From a virus, in IMG/VR virus record IMGVR_UViG_3300031963_000264, positions 1 through 46,313 of that record: a stretch of 46,313 bases of DNA. One strand, 5' to 3'. A program made the position numbers and the translations under genes. This document shows positions 9,205 through 18,022 of the stretch, piece by piece. The number at the start of each line of letters is the position of its first letter. The stretch's first letter is position 1. Under the pieces are notes generated by a model. The model worked only from the letters and a program-made list of their open reading frames with translations. It had not been told where the DNA came from and searched no databases.

Positions 9205-9554
9205 TATATAGTTACCGATCTGCTGAGAGTTAAAAACCCTTCAAGGAGTTTTATTTTATTCCCGTTAGAATCGACAACCATAATGTCATAAGAAGATTTT
9301 GGATAAAAGAGTTTATTTGTCTGAGTAGGTGTCATTTTAATGGTTAATGTTCCAGTTGCGCCATTAATTGTTATACCACCAGACGGTGATGTTAGTGTAA
9401 ATGCTAATTTAGATCCACCTTTAGTATCACGTACTTGCATTTTTGCAGTTGCATTTACTAAACTTATTGGTGTGACTTCGTCCTCTAAGGTGTATTGAAC
9501 CTCAAAGGTAAAAGTAGCATTTTGATCTACTTCAAAATTCTTTTGTACTGCCAT
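9204..9554 (-). CDS. BppU-like baseplate/fibre adaptor protein
   Basis: 116 residues from the ATG at 9554 (MAVQKNFEVDQNATFTFEVQ); AGGAG lies nine bases upstream and the in-frame TTG at 9560 is less suitable. The pattern (FEVDQ...TLEDEVTPISLVNATAKMQVRD, later GTLTIKMTPTQTN and YDIMVVDSNG) matches the N-terminal BppU-type beta domain that links receptor-binding proteins to the phage baseplate. Assignment is by pattern. Confidence 0.65.
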   Translation of the reverse strand: MAVQKNFEVDQNATFTFEVQYTLEDEVTPISLVNATAKMQVRDTKGGSKLAFTLTSPSGGITINGATGTLTIKMTPTQTNKLFYPKSSYDIMVVDSNGNKIKLLEGFLTLSRSVTI

Positions 9555-9580
9555 TTTCAAAATCTCCTAAAATAGGAAAA

Positions 9581-9606
9581 CTCCTATGCTCATTTTAGCA
9601 TAGGAG
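9581..9606 (-). terminator. Terminator after the holin-like gene
   Basis: Perfect 10-bp stem CTCCTATGCT / AGCATAGGAG with a 6-nt loop; minus-strand transcripts leave it into TTTTCC. It lies between the holin-like gene and the BppU-like gene, so lysis and fibre genes may be transcribed at different levels. Confidence 0.8.
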
Positions 9607-9629
9607 CTTTCTTAATACAGTTTACTAAA

Positions 9630-9857
9630 TTACTTAGCTGACTTGAAACCAAACTCTTGATTGCTTGGTGAAAGAGCCTTTAAAATTACTGGGGCTACTG
9701 CTGCAACTCCACCCATCAAAAGGTCCTTTGGATTTGTATTGCCAGTCATATACAAAGCGATTGCTGCTGAAAGAAATGCACGAGCATATGTTCCAAGAGC
9801 CGCTAGGATTTGTTCTGTCATTGTTATTACTCCATCGTTATTTAGATCTTTTTTCAT
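9630..9857 (-). CDS. Holin-like small membrane protein with EF-hand loop
   Basis: 75 residues. Residues 4-15 (DLNNDGVITMTE) fit the 12-residue EF-hand calcium loop exactly (D1, N3, D5, G6, I8, E12). A hydrophobic segment follows (about 24-41, ARAFLSAAIALYM) and a second weaker one (GGVAAVAPVILKAL, about 49-62). Size, two membrane segments and location next to tail genes suggest a holin or a membrane-associated structural protein. AGGAGG precedes the ATG by six bases. Confidence 0.65.
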   Translation of the reverse strand: MKKDLNNDGVITMTEQILAALGTYARAFLSAAIALYMTGNTNPKDLLMGGVAAVAPVILKALSPSNQEFGFKSAK

Positions 9858-9926
9858 TAAGATCCTCCTATTTCTGAGCCGTGTGCCCAGGAATTTTGGG
9901 GGTTACCCAATACTAATATAATACCA

Positions 9927-11861
9927 CTATGCAGAAATATCTACAAGTTCACAGTTACCGTCTGAAGTACATGCAAGCGTAGCATTTGTAGAAGTTCCAT
10001 CTTCTGTTTCATAAAATGAAAGATCTTGCCATCTAATTTCTTTTGGCATTTTAGACAAAAGCTCTTCGTACTCTTCTTTAGTAACTTCTTGATATGGTGC
10101 TTGTTTGTATGAATGATCTGAGTGGGGTAGGAATGAGATTCCAGATACTTCATCAAAGTTTTTATAAACCCATGATCCAACTTCCATCCATTCATCTTCT
10201 TTTACAGAAACAGTAATAGATGGCTTGTGTTCACACCATGCACGCTGATAAACCAACCAAGTATTTAAATGATCAATTGCTGTAAGGTCGCTTCTAACAA
10301 TTGCTTCTTCTGGTGCTTTGATTGGAAATGAAAATACATAAGTTTCATTTGGCTTCATCACATCATCTTCTACTGGAATTCCTACTTCTTTTAAAAATAC
10401 AGAAATTGGGTCTCCCTTTGATCCACGAACTGTGCGAATATAATACTTGGAATGCCAAGGATGCATTCCTGAAGACACTCCTACTAATTGAGATACGGTG
10501 CCAGATGGTTTAACACAAGTAATTGCTGCTGATTCCTGTATACCAATTTTTTTGGCTTCTTCAGAATTTATTTTTCTGGCTGACTCTCGAAGCGATACCA
10601 GAGTTTTTTCTAATTTATTAATATCTTCTTTTCCAGAAAAGAATTTATGCCCAAACTGTCCAGTTAAAGAAACCCCTAGTAGTCTTTCTTCTTCTGTGTT
10701 ATCTTTCCAAATTTTTCTAAGATATTTAAAGTCTGTTAAGGTTGATTGCCAGGTACCAAGAATTGTAGCAAGTCGTACTTTATTTTCAACATCCTCAATT
10801 GTATCTTTTTCACGTAATACGACTTCTGAAAGGTTACAAAACTGATAAGGACGCAAAATAATTTCAGAGCAAGGGTTTGTTCCATAGTGTATTTCAGGAT
10901 CCCTGCGTCCATATTTAGCTGCTTGCGCCTGTGCTGCTGCAACATTGTATATTCCACGCTCTCCTGATTTTGAATCATATAAATTTTTCCATTCTGCTAT
11001 GAACTGTTCCATTTCTGGTTTACGAGAATATGCAACAGAATTATTTGATAGTGCACGTTGTGGATTTGTTTCCCACCAGTTGCCAGATTTTGCTGACGCC
11101 ATCTCAATGTCATTAATATTAGAAAGAGAAATCATTGCGGATCTACGAACTCCACCAACAACTACTACTTCACCAATTTTACACATTAAGTCATGACATT
11201 CAATTGGTTTTAAATTTCTTCCAACTGCATTTTTAAATATTTTAATTGTAAAATCAAAAAGATTAACTAATGGTTGTGGGCCAGAAGATCTTCCGCCCAT
11301 AGTTTTAAGACGTGCTCCTGCTGGACGCAATTTAGTTACATCAATTGCTGGAATTTGTCCTGCCCAAAGCATTGCAAGAAGTTCACGATATGCTTTTGCC
11401 CATCCTTGTTTAGAATCTTCTACTGTAATTACGGTTGTAGATTTTTCTAATGATTCTGGAACTGCTGGTAATTTATTAATGTACTTATATTCAACAGAAA
11501 ATCCTACTCCTGTACCGCACATAAGAATATACATTGTTTCATCAAATGAACGAGGAGAATCTACTGGAACAAATGAACAATTGTATCCAGCAACATGATC
11601 TCTTTCTAAAGCTGGACCTGAAGTCATTACTGCTCTCATTGAAGGCATAACATTTCTTTTAAGAACTGCTTCTTTTAATTCCTGGATTAACTTTGATGAT
11701 GGCTCGTACGAATACTCTCTAAACAAATGATCTAACATAAAAACAAAATAACGATCTACGGTTTCGCTCCATGTTTCACGACGATTTTCTTCTGGCATCC
11801 ATCTTGCATATCTAGATAATGCAATAAAGTTTTCATATGGGTTTTCAATTGTAAATGGCAT
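9927..11861 (-). CDS. nrdJ: Adenosylcobalamin-dependent (class II) ribonucleoside-triphosphate reductase
   Basis: 644 residues, monomeric RTPR type. Active-site residues are visible: C331 in NPCSE (thiyl radical) with E333, and the redox pair C95 (YNCSF) and C342 (FCNLS); the 331/342 spacing of 11 equals that of C408/C419 in the Lactobacillus enzyme. PSGTVSQLVG and the C-terminal Cys pair (ACTSDGNCE) that would be re-reduced by thioredoxin are present. It makes dNTPs from NTPs with B12, needing no oxygen or iron. A thioredoxin gene lies at 44041-44346. Complete. Confidence 0.93.
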   Translation of the reverse strand: MPFTIENPYENFIALSRYARWMPEENRRETWSETVDRYFVFMLDHLFREYSYEPSSKLIQELKEAVLKRNVMPSMRAVMTSGPALERDHVAGYNCSFVPVDSPRSFDETMYILMCGTGVGFSVEYKYINKLPAVPESLEKSTTVITVEDSKQGWAKAYRELLAMLWAGQIPAIDVTKLRPAGARLKTMGGRSSGPQPLVNLFDFTIKIFKNAVGRNLKPIECHDLMCKIGEVVVVGGVRRSAMISLSNINDIEMASAKSGNWWETNPQRALSNNSVAYSRKPEMEQFIAEWKNLYDSKSGERGIYNVAAAQAQAAKYGRRDPEIHYGTNPCSEIILRPYQFCNLSEVVLREKDTIEDVENKVRLATILGTWQSTLTDFKYLRKIWKDNTEEERLLGVSLTGQFGHKFFSGKEDINKLEKTLVSLRESARKINSEEAKKIGIQESAAITCVKPSGTVSQLVGVSSGMHPWHSKYYIRTVRGSKGDPISVFLKEVGIPVEDDVMKPNETYVFSFPIKAPEEAIVRSDLTAIDHLNTWLVYQRAWCEHKPSITVSVKEDEWMEVGSWVYKNFDEVSGISFLPHSDHSYKQAPYQEVTKEEYEELLSKMPKEIRWQDLSFYETEDGTSTNATLACTSDGNCELVDISA

Positions 11862-11948
11862 TTATATACGACCTTTTCTCCGCCTGTGCAGTTTTTAAAA
11901 TTTAGATGAGATATAAGTGTATCAAATGTTATTCACAAGGGGAAGACT

Positions 11949-12938
11949 TTAATAAATTTTTTTTAAAATATCTTTAAATGCATTCTTGGTCAACTGATCC
12001 CAATTATAATCTTTATGTATTTTAGTTGACTGAGCAAAATAATATCCAGAATATGCATTAAAGTTTATTGAAACATCTCTCATAAGTTCAAGTAAATGTT
12101 GATAGTTTGGTTCAAAAACTTTTCCTTGATGTGGAAATGGCCAAGGTGAATCTATTAATTCTGATTTTAATTTTAGTGGACCAAGATAATTTTCGTAATG
12201 TGCCCATCCTGTTGTACATATTGTTGGCATGCCAGTTGCTAATGCTTGTAATGGAATAAAGCCAAATCCTTCACCATAACTTGGATAAACTAAGACATCA
12301 TGAGACTGGTATAATTCTACTAATTCCTCATCATTTAAGACATCTATAATTACATATACGTTATTATAATATTTATCTGGTGTTCCTAAAATATTTTTAT
12401 CTAAATAGTTATTATATACTCTGGTGGTATTTATTTGATCTGCTTTAATTGTTAATGAGAATCCGTCTTTATTTCCGAATAAATGTCCAAATGCATCTAA
12501 TACCATTTGTCCAGCTTTTCTTGGTGCTGGCTCCCCTATGTGTAAAAATTTAATTACTCCGTCATCTTGCCTTCTGTTTGGGATCCACATAGGGTCAATA
12601 CCGTGTGGATAAACATTAGAAACTTTAAATCCATTATCTTCAAATACATTTGCACACCAATCTGAAGTTACCCATATTTCATCACATGCATTCATGTAAT
12701 ATTTCCACTCTTCTGGGATTATTGTGGACTCCCACGGAGTATAACTAATTTGATGTTGATTTTTATGTAATTTAAAATGTGATGGTTGTGAAAAATTTAA
12801 TTGTAATTTTGATTTTGGATCTTGAAATGGTGTGAAGTGTCCTAGTTTATTTAAAGATTTTACTATATTTTTACTTGCATATCCATATCCATTATTAGTT
12901 CTTAAATTAACTATAGGCGTAGAAAATGAAATATTCAT
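11949..12938 (-). CDS. GT4-type glycosyltransferase
   Basis: 329 residues with a GT-B fold: an N-terminal domain ending in DEIWVTSDWCANVF, FLHIGEPAPRKAGQMVLDAF marking the C-terminal domain, and the donor-binding EGFGFIPLQALATGMP (about 227-242), where the second acidic residue of the usual E-x7-E is Gln. Likely transfers a sugar to a phage structural component, host surface glycan or DNA base; no substrate can be read. Divergently transcribed from the lysozyme-like gene. Confidence 0.85.
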   Translation of the reverse strand: MNISFSTPIVNLRTNNGYGYASKNIVKSLNKLGHFTPFQDPKSKLQLNFSQPSHFKLHKNQHQISYTPWESTIIPEEWKYYMNACDEIWVTSDWCANVFEDNGFKVSNVYPHGIDPMWIPNRRQDDGVIKFLHIGEPAPRKAGQMVLDAFGHLFGNKDGFSLTIKADQINTTRVYNNYLDKNILGTPDKYYNNVYVIIDVLNDEELVELYQSHDVLVYPSYGEGFGFIPLQALATGMPTICTTGWAHYENYLGPLKLKSELIDSPWPFPHQGKVFEPNYQHLLELMRDVSINFNAYSGYYFAQSTKIHKDYNWDQLTKNAFKDILKKIY

Positions 12939-12960
12939 AAACTCTTTCTGGTCAACTGGG

Positions 12961-12990
12961 TTGACACGCTCAACTAATCAATGCTACTAT
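12961..12990 (+). promoter_or_regulatory. Promoter for the lysozyme-like gene cluster
   Basis: TTGACA (12961-12966), 18-bp spacer, TACTAT (12985-12990) preceded by TGC (extended -10). Confidence 0.6.
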
Positions 12991-13022
12991 TATAGTTCGT
13001 TATCTCTAAAGGAGGAATGCCA

Positions 13023-13583
13023 ATGGAGAGAATCAAACAAAGTTTGAGCGATGTAGTTCATAATTGGACTGTTATTATAATGATAACATTATTTTTGTTT
13101 ACAGTCCAGCCTGGACCTACAATGAGTCAAGCTTTAACAACTGCGCCTGAAAAGGTACAAAAAACCGAAAAACAACTAAAAAGAGAAATAATAAATAAGT
13201 TCAGTAATGAAACTTATAAGCATTCTGAAATGCTTGCAGCTGAAGATTTAAAAGATTTATTATGGGCTGTAGGATTTGAAGGAATTGCTTTAAAAACAGC
13301 TTGGGCTGTTGCTAGGGTAGAGTCTAACGGGAGACCGCTTGCTTTAAACGACAACAAATCAACTGGTGATAAATCTTACGGGATTTTTCAAATTAATATG
13401 CTAGGGGAACTTGGTGTAGACAGATTAGAAAAATTCAATTTAGTGTCAAATAAGGAATTATTTGATCCAGTAACAAACGCAGAGATAACGTACTATATGA
13501 CTAAGGGCGGTAAAGATTGGTCATCATGGCCTAACTCAATAGGAAAGGCCAAGGAGTTGATTAATCAATTCCCTAAAGCTTAA
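13023..13583 (+). CDS. Lysozyme-like/transglycosylase-like protein with N-terminal membrane anchor
   Basis: 186 residues from the ATG at 13023; the in-frame ATG at 13017 is only one base from AAAGGAGG, so the second ATG (7-base spacing) is preferred. Residues 15-30 form a hydrophobic signal-anchor. The goose-lysozyme/SLT-like core has the probable catalytic Glu100 in ARVESNG and the SYGIFQIN motif (118-125). It would cut peptidoglycan from outside the membrane, during lysis or DNA entry. Confidence 0.8.
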   Translation: MERIKQSLSDVVHNWTVIIMITLFLFTVQPGPTMSQALTTAPEKVQKTEKQLKREIINKFSNETYKHSEMLAAEDLKDLLWAVGFEGIALKTAWAVARVESNGRPLALNDNKSTGDKSYGIFQINMLGELGVDRLEKFNLVSNKELFDPVTNAEITYYMTKGGKDWSSWPNSIGKAKELINQFPKA

Positions 13584-13592
13584 GGAGCAATT

Positions 13593-13805
13593 TTGCGACA
13601 GATACAATATGTATCTCAATATATAGCTTTATCAGAAGAGGGTCTTGTGCCTAGGCTTGAATGCCCAATGGACCAAGGCCTTCTTCAATCTAACCTAGAT
13701 TTAGAAGACAATATTTATTTATATTGTTTATCTTGCTCTTATAAAAAATTTATTGGAGAAAAATTGTATAATGATATAAAGGAAAGAGTAAACAAGAATG
13801 TCTGA
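13593..13805 (+). CDS. Small zinc-ribbon-like protein
   Basis: 70 residues with a TTG start; AAGGAG sits five bases upstream. Cysteines in LECPMDQG and YLYCLSCSYK suggest a metal site. Follows the lysozyme gene by nine bases and overlaps the next gene by eight, so it is in the same operon. Function unknown. Confidence 0.7.
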   Translation: MRQIQYVSQYIALSEEGLVPRLECPMDQGLLQSNLDLEDNIYLYCLSCSYKKFIGEKLYNDIKERVNKNV

Positions 13806-14019
13806 AAATAAAAATGAGGCTAAAAGCCTTGAAGACAATTTGCCTATGGTAAATTATATAATGCTTCACAGAATTTACGATGTTTTAACTTTGTTAGCAA
13901 AATACTCATCAAAAGATGATGGGGACGAGGTGGCTAAGCTAATAGAATACCATGAAAAAGGATTCTTATTAGGACCAGCCCCTGCATTTACAACAGAAGA
14001 AGGGTCTCAAAATGAATAA
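13798..14019 (+). CDS. Hypothetical protein
   Basis: 73 residues, acidic, mostly helical (MVNYIMLHRIYDVLTLLAK). Overlaps both neighbours by eight bases. Function not recognised. Confidence 0.7.
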   Translation: MSENKNEAKSLEDNLPMVNYIMLHRIYDVLTLLAKYSSKDDGDEVAKLIEYHEKGFLLGPAPAFTTEEGSQNE

Positions 14020-14200
14020 AGAAGAAATTGTACAAATGATGCTTGATGGATTTATTGCAGATATGAAAGGCATTTATTCTAGTGCTGGGATTTCGGATGA
14101 AGAGTCAGATCAGTATATTGAACAAGGACTTAGGTCTTTTGAGTTAATATGTAACAACACTTATGACAGATTAATAGAGAAATCAATTATCAATTCATAA
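14012..14200 (+). CDS. Hypothetical acidic protein
   Basis: 62 residues, helical, no known motif. Last gene of the lysozyme operon; overlaps the preceding gene by eight bases. Confidence 0.65.
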   Translation: MNKEEIVQMMLDGFIADMKGIYSSAGISDEESDQYIEQGLRSFELICNNTYDRLIEKSIINS

Positions 14201-14254
14201 GGCATTGAGTGATATAATATATTTATATTATGTCTAAAAAAAGGAAATGCCCCT

Positions 14255-15049
14255 ATGTTTTATGATGACCCTAGATGCACAAAATTAGCAGATAGAATCT
14301 ATATCTATAAAAATATTATTCCAAAAGAAATAATGGATTTAGTTAACATAGACCTTTCCACTTATGAAAGAGGCGTTGAAAAAAACGACTGGAGTGTAAG
14401 AGAATGGTATAAGGATAAGATGACTCCTCCTTATAAAAATAGTTTTCCATTATGGAAATTTATGTCAGAACTCATTTATCCAGAAGTTGTAATACATCCA
14501 GTAAGAAGTTTTATGGTATCTGTACCAGGCGATGAAGGAATGTTTGTGCATTCAGATAGCCCTGGAAAAGGCAATTGCCATATGTTAAGCGAAATTGATC
14601 AATGGACAACTTGTTGTGAATTAGAATATGGGATGATTTCATATTTTGGAAATTTTACAGGCGGTAAATTATATTATCCCAATTTAAATCCAGATGGTAG
14701 TATAAAAAATAATGGACCTCATTGGGAAGTCACTAAACAAATATTAGAAGAGCCATGTTTTGAAGTTCAACCTGAGCCAGGAGATATAGTTTTACATGGG
14801 GCATGCTCTCCATATGATCATGGAACTAGAGAAACAGAATATGGAATTAGGTTTGCCTTTTCTTGTTTTGCTTTAATGGCTCAAGATAATCCTGGTACAT
14901 TTTATAATTACAAAACCCCTGAGTGGCAAGATCAAATAGGTAAATATGAAGATCCCACAGATAAACAATTAAATGAGTGGAACTCTCCTTTAATAGTTAA
15001 TGAACAATTTAGAGAAATCATTGAAGAAAAAACAAAAAATAATGTATAA
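14255..15049 (+). CDS. 2OG-Fe(II) oxygenase
   Basis: 264 residues; H99-S-D101, H189 (YDHGTRE) and R199 form the iron and 2OG site; FTGGKLYYPNL and EPGDIVLHG are the usual core strands. AAGGAAA precedes the ATG; an extended -10 box TGATATAAT lies at 14210-14218. Paralog of the following gene, with matching length and motif positions, showing a local duplication. Substrate unknown. Confidence 0.88.
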   Translation: MFYDDPRCTKLADRIYIYKNIIPKEIMDLVNIDLSTYERGVEKNDWSVREWYKDKMTPPYKNSFPLWKFMSELIYPEVVIHPVRSFMVSVPGDEGMFVHSDSPGKGNCHMLSEIDQWTTCCELEYGMISYFGNFTGGKLYYPNLNPDGSIKNNGPHWEVTKQILEEPCFEVQPEPGDIVLHGACSPYDHGTRETEYGIRFAFSCFALMAQDNPGTFYNYKTPEWQDQIGKYEDPTDKQLNEWNSPLIVNEQFREIIEEKTKNNV

Positions 15050-15066
15050 AGGAGAAAATAAATAAT

Positions 15067-15876
15067 ATGTTTTACGACAATCCAAAATGTACTAAGCTAT
15101 CAGATAGAATATTTATTTACAAAAACATAATTCCACAAGAAATTATGAATGAAGTTAACAAAGATTTAGAAAATTTTCAAAGAACTATGCCTGAAAATAT
15201 ATGGAGTTCAAATAACTGGTATGAAGATAAAGTTTGTCCTCCTATGCCAAGCACTTTTCTTGTTTGGAAATTTATGTCTGAATTAATACACCCAGAGATT
15301 GTTATACACCCTATGAGAAGCTTAATGATTGCAGAACCTCACGATGAAGGTATGTTTGTGCATGCCGATAGTCCTGGAATGGGTAGAGAAGACGAAATTT
15401 TTGAAATAGACACTTGGTCTGCATGTTGCTCTTTACAATACGGAATGACTGCGTATTTTGGAGAATTTACTGGTGGTGAATTATACTATCCAAATATTAA
15501 TCCAGATGGAACAATTAAAGTAGGCACAGATATTAGTAAAGAAAGATTAGAAGAGCCCTGCCTTGTTATTCAGCCAGAGGCTGGTGACGTTGTTTTGCAT
15601 GGTGCTTGTAAACCTTATGACCATGGAACCAAAGTAACAACTTCTGGTACTAGGTTTGTATTTTCTAATTTTGCATTAAATTCAGAAGATAACCCTGGAA
15701 CTTTTTATAATTATAAAACTCCAGAATGGTATGAGCAAATAGGACAGTATAAAAATCCAACTGAACAACAATTAAATGAGTGGGCTGGTCCATTAAAAGT
15801 AAATCCAAAATTTGCTGATGTTATCCAGGAAAAAGTAAGAATAATGGATGAAAGAAGATCTAAAGAAGGAATTTAA
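15067..15876 (+). CDS. 2OG-Fe(II) oxygenase, paralog of the preceding gene
   Basis: 269 residues with H99-A-D101, H186 and R196. Starts MFYDNPKCTKLSDRIFIYKN, almost parallel to its neighbour, and shares the C-terminal NPGTFYNYKTPEW segment. AAAGGAG lies upstream of the ATG. The two copies keep all catalytic residues, so both are probably active. Confidence 0.88.
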   Translation: MFYDNPKCTKLSDRIFIYKNIIPQEIMNEVNKDLENFQRTMPENIWSSNNWYEDKVCPPMPSTFLVWKFMSELIHPEIVIHPMRSLMIAEPHDEGMFVHADSPGMGREDEIFEIDTWSACCSLQYGMTAYFGEFTGGELYYPNINPDGTIKVGTDISKERLEEPCLVIQPEAGDVVLHGACKPYDHGTKVTTSGTRFVFSNFALNSEDNPGTFYNYKTPEWYEQIGQYKNPTEQQLNEWAGPLKVNPKFADVIQEKVRIMDERRSKEGI

Positions 15877-15885
15877 TTTCTTTTG

Positions 15886-15914
15886 TTGACTTTATAAAAT
15901 AATAATTATACAAT
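15886..15914 (+). promoter_or_regulatory. Promoter of a putative small RNA
   Basis: TTGACT (15886-15891), exactly 17 bp, TACAAT (15909-15914). Predicted start near 15921. Confidence 0.65.
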
Positions 15915-15920
15915 TATTTT

Positions 15921-15998
15921 GTAGGTCGAGCCTAGCTCTCTACAGTGCGTCATAAGATGCCTGAAACCCAATCGGATCCGCCTCTGATTGGGTTTTCT
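15921..15998 (+). ncRNA. Putative small RNA ending in an intrinsic terminator
   Basis: No open frame. A strong promoter is followed by a 5' hairpin (TGTAG...CTACA enclosing GAGC-CTA-GCTC), a single-stranded linker around GTGCGTCATAAGATG, and a terminator stem AACCCAATC (15965-15973) / GATTGGGTT (15986-15994) with TTTTCT. About 78 nt. The 9-mer GAGCCTAGC recurs twice in the leader at 20287-20340. It could instead be an attenuated leader of the gene at 16013, but that gene has its own -10 box. Confidence 0.5.
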
Positions 15999-16012
15999 GA
16001 TAGAATGGATGT

Positions 16013-16837
16013 ATGAATAAAAAATTAAAATATTATAGTAAATTTACTTTGCGTGGATATACTATAAATCCAATTAAAGATTTAGAATGGCTAAGTAATA
16101 TGCTTTCTGGTTTATTTACATATTCAAAAGAACATTTATGCGATTATGGTCATGAGGTTTATCATAAAAACTATTTAGGAAGCCAAATTGGAAAGCCTTA
16201 TATTGTAAATATAGAACAACCTGGCAATGAAGGTTTGATTGCTACTCAATATATGAGCAATGGTTATTTAGTAATGAAAATAACAGATACTGTTTATCCT
16301 GCTGAAGTAAGGTTTGATTTATTTTTAAATGAATCTCTTGATGATGTGGAATTGCTAATAGATCATCTTACGTCTCCAGCTATACCTTTTGATGGGCCTG
16401 GGGTATTTGATTACACCTATTCATTAATACATGAAAGTGTCCCAGTGCATCATTTAAGTAAATCAGATAGATCTAAATCATCTTACTTTATAAATGAACC
16501 ATTAATTAAGAATGAAAAAGATGGATCTTGGTCTACAACTCTAAATGAATTGGGTAATATAGAATGTTATTTTTGTAAATTACAGGCTTCAAGGTGGATA
16601 ATTGTTGGCCCTCCTTATTCAAAATTAGAAGAAGGAGAGTCTAGAGATATAAATCTAGCAGAATTTAGGACTGTGCCTTCTTGTAAAGAGCATTTAAGTT
16701 TAGGTAGATTTAGGGAAAGAAATACGGAAAAAGAAAAAGACATTTGGACAAATAAAGAAAATATGTATGCTTTGCGTCGTATTGAAAATGAAAATTCTGA
16801 GTACAGCATAAACGAACCTGTAAATGAAATTAAATAG
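16013..16837 (+). CDS. Hypothetical protein with weak SAM-decarboxylase-like N-terminal half
   Basis: 274 residues. The segment EGLIATQYMSNGYLVMKI then VYPAEVRFDLFLNESLDDVE resembles the central part of AdoMet decarboxylase-type proteins, but the Ser needed to form the pyruvoyl group is replaced (SNG), so activity is doubtful. The C-terminal part has cysteines in ECYFCKLQ and PSCKEH, a possible zinc site. TGATAGAAT lies at 15998-16006 and the ATG falls exactly at the predicted +1, suggesting a leaderless mRNA. Confidence 0.75.
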   Translation: MNKKLKYYSKFTLRGYTINPIKDLEWLSNMLSGLFTYSKEHLCDYGHEVYHKNYLGSQIGKPYIVNIEQPGNEGLIATQYMSNGYLVMKITDTVYPAEVRFDLFLNESLDDVELLIDHLTSPAIPFDGPGVFDYTYSLIHESVPVHHLSKSDRSKSSYFINEPLIKNEKDGSWSTTLNELGNIECYFCKLQASRWIIVGPPYSKLEEGESRDINLAEFRTVPSCKEHLSLGRFRERNTEKEKDIWTNKENMYALRRIENENSEYSINEPVNEIK

Positions 16838-16869
16838 AGGTATAATTACATCTATAGTATAATTAGAGT

Positions 16870-17019
16870 ATGACTCCAAGAAGATATTTTAGCGATCAGA
16901 TGTTTAGCCCATATTTTCAATCAGAGCATTATAAAAACGAAAGTCCTGAATTAAGGATGCAGAATTCAATAAAAAAGTTTTTTCAAAAACTACTATTCTG
17001 GAAACTATTTAAAAACTAG
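16870..17019 (+). CDS. Small basic protein
   Basis: 49 residues (MTPRRYFSDQMFSPYF to LLFWKLFKN), Lys/Arg and aromatic rich. TATAAT at 16858-16863 followed by six bases and the ATG predicts a leaderless transcript. Its end overlaps the convergent gene by 15 bases. Function unknown. Confidence 0.55.
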   Translation: MTPRRYFSDQMFSPYFQSEHYKNESPELRMQNSIKKFFQKLLFWKLFKN

Positions 17020-17520
17020 AAACTTTCTTTTAGGGTATGGCCTAATGCCTTTAACTTCTACATCTGGCATGTCCATATAAGCTTTAAAATAAACCTGTTT
17101 AATATTACACAACTCTTCTATCCTATCAAAATCAGAATGATTGTGGGCATCCCTAGAATATTCAATAACAGCCATTTTAGATCTCTTAAATAACTCTAAA
17201 AAAGCATCCCATTGCTCTTTAGGCCCTTGTATTGCCAGACCTAGGCATGATAATGAAAAATTTATTGGATTGACTTCTTCTAAAAATATCTTAACATCTT
17301 TATTGTATCCGCCTGGGAAGGTATTAAGTGGATCTATAGATATTAATTCTCCATTTACCTTTAACGGGATTTTATAAGTGCCAACATCTACCACAAGTGG
17401 TTCATTAGCTAAAAAATATTCAGCCATTGTATGTCTAATAGTATATGGAGTCTCATTTAAATACTCCCATAAAAACGGGCCCTGCATGATCTTAGTCATG
17501 TATTGATCTTCCATATTCAC
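17005..17520 (-). CDS. Hypothetical protein, Rossmann-like
   Basis: 171 residues. LVVDVGTYKIPL and ISIDPLN could be strand-loop motifs of a SAM-dependent methyltransferase-like fold, but no full motif set is seen. Start is GTG 17520 or ATG 17514; neither has a well-placed ribosome-binding site (GAGAGG is 12-18 bases upstream). Function unknown. Confidence 0.7.
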   Translation of the reverse strand: MNMEDQYMTKIMQGPFLWEYLNETPYTIRHTMAEYFLANEPLVVDVGTYKIPLKVNGELISIDPLNTFPGGYNKDVKIFLEEVNPINFSLSCLGLAIQGPKEQWDAFLELFKRSKMAVIEYSRDAHNHSDFDRIEELCNIKQVYFKAYMDMPDVEVKGIRPYPKRKFLVFK

Positions 17521-17547
17521 AGGGTACTAAATCCTCTCAATAAGTGC

Positions 17548-17706
17548 AATTGTAAAAATTTCAGTGCGTCGAAAGTAGAGAACCCATACTTACCCCTAGC
17601 CATATGCCCAGAAAATCGGGATATAGGCCTTAGAAGGCTTTTAAAGGCTATTTTAAATTTAACCTACAATGAAGGCAAGAGCTATATATGCCATCATAAT
17701 AATTAA
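17548..17706 (+). CDS. Possible small zinc-binding protein, start unclear
   Basis: The open frame encodes ENPYLPLAICPENRDIG... ending in SYICHHNN, with Cys and His residues that could bind metal. The only in-frame start is a TTG at 17503 inside the start of the divergent gene. Codon use looks plausible, but evidence is weak. Confidence 0.25.
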   Translation, partial: NCKNFSASKVENPYLPLAICPENRDIGLRRLLKAILNLTYNEGKSYICHHNN

Positions 17707-17793
17707 AGCACTTGCTATTAATTTCTGATAAATAGAGTTCATATAGCTATTATATATCTGATATATATCTTAGTCAACTAGAATATATATGAA

Positions 17794-17952
17794 TTATATA
17801 GACCACCATATTGCTGGAGGAGTAGGACCAACTACGTATGTATGGACTTTATGACATCTATTGATGTATTCCCAATCAGTCTGATGATCTACTGGTATTG
17901 GTCTGAGATCGTAATCCCAAATTCTAAACTTCCCGCTTTTTTTATCATTCAT
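17794..17952 (-). CDS. Small hypothetical protein
   Basis: 52 residues (MNDKKSGKFRIWDYDLRP to PAIWWSI), Trp-rich. No Shine-Dalgarno; TATATT followed by six bases and ATG would fit a leaderless start. Between it and its neighbours lie AT-rich spacers without other recognisable content. Confidence 0.55.
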   Translation of the reverse strand: MNDKKSGKFRIWDYDLRPIPVDHQTDWEYINRCHKVHTYVVGPTPPAIWWSI

Positions 17953-18022
17953 ATATTTAATATATTATTTATATCCTTATTTATTTTTTAGGAGTATTTC
18001 CAGATTTGAAAGCATACAACCC

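Noticed and set aside
10498-10845. Plus-strand frames opposite nrdJ
   Set aside because: nrdJ is complete with all catalytic residues; the antisense frames show no motifs or start signals.
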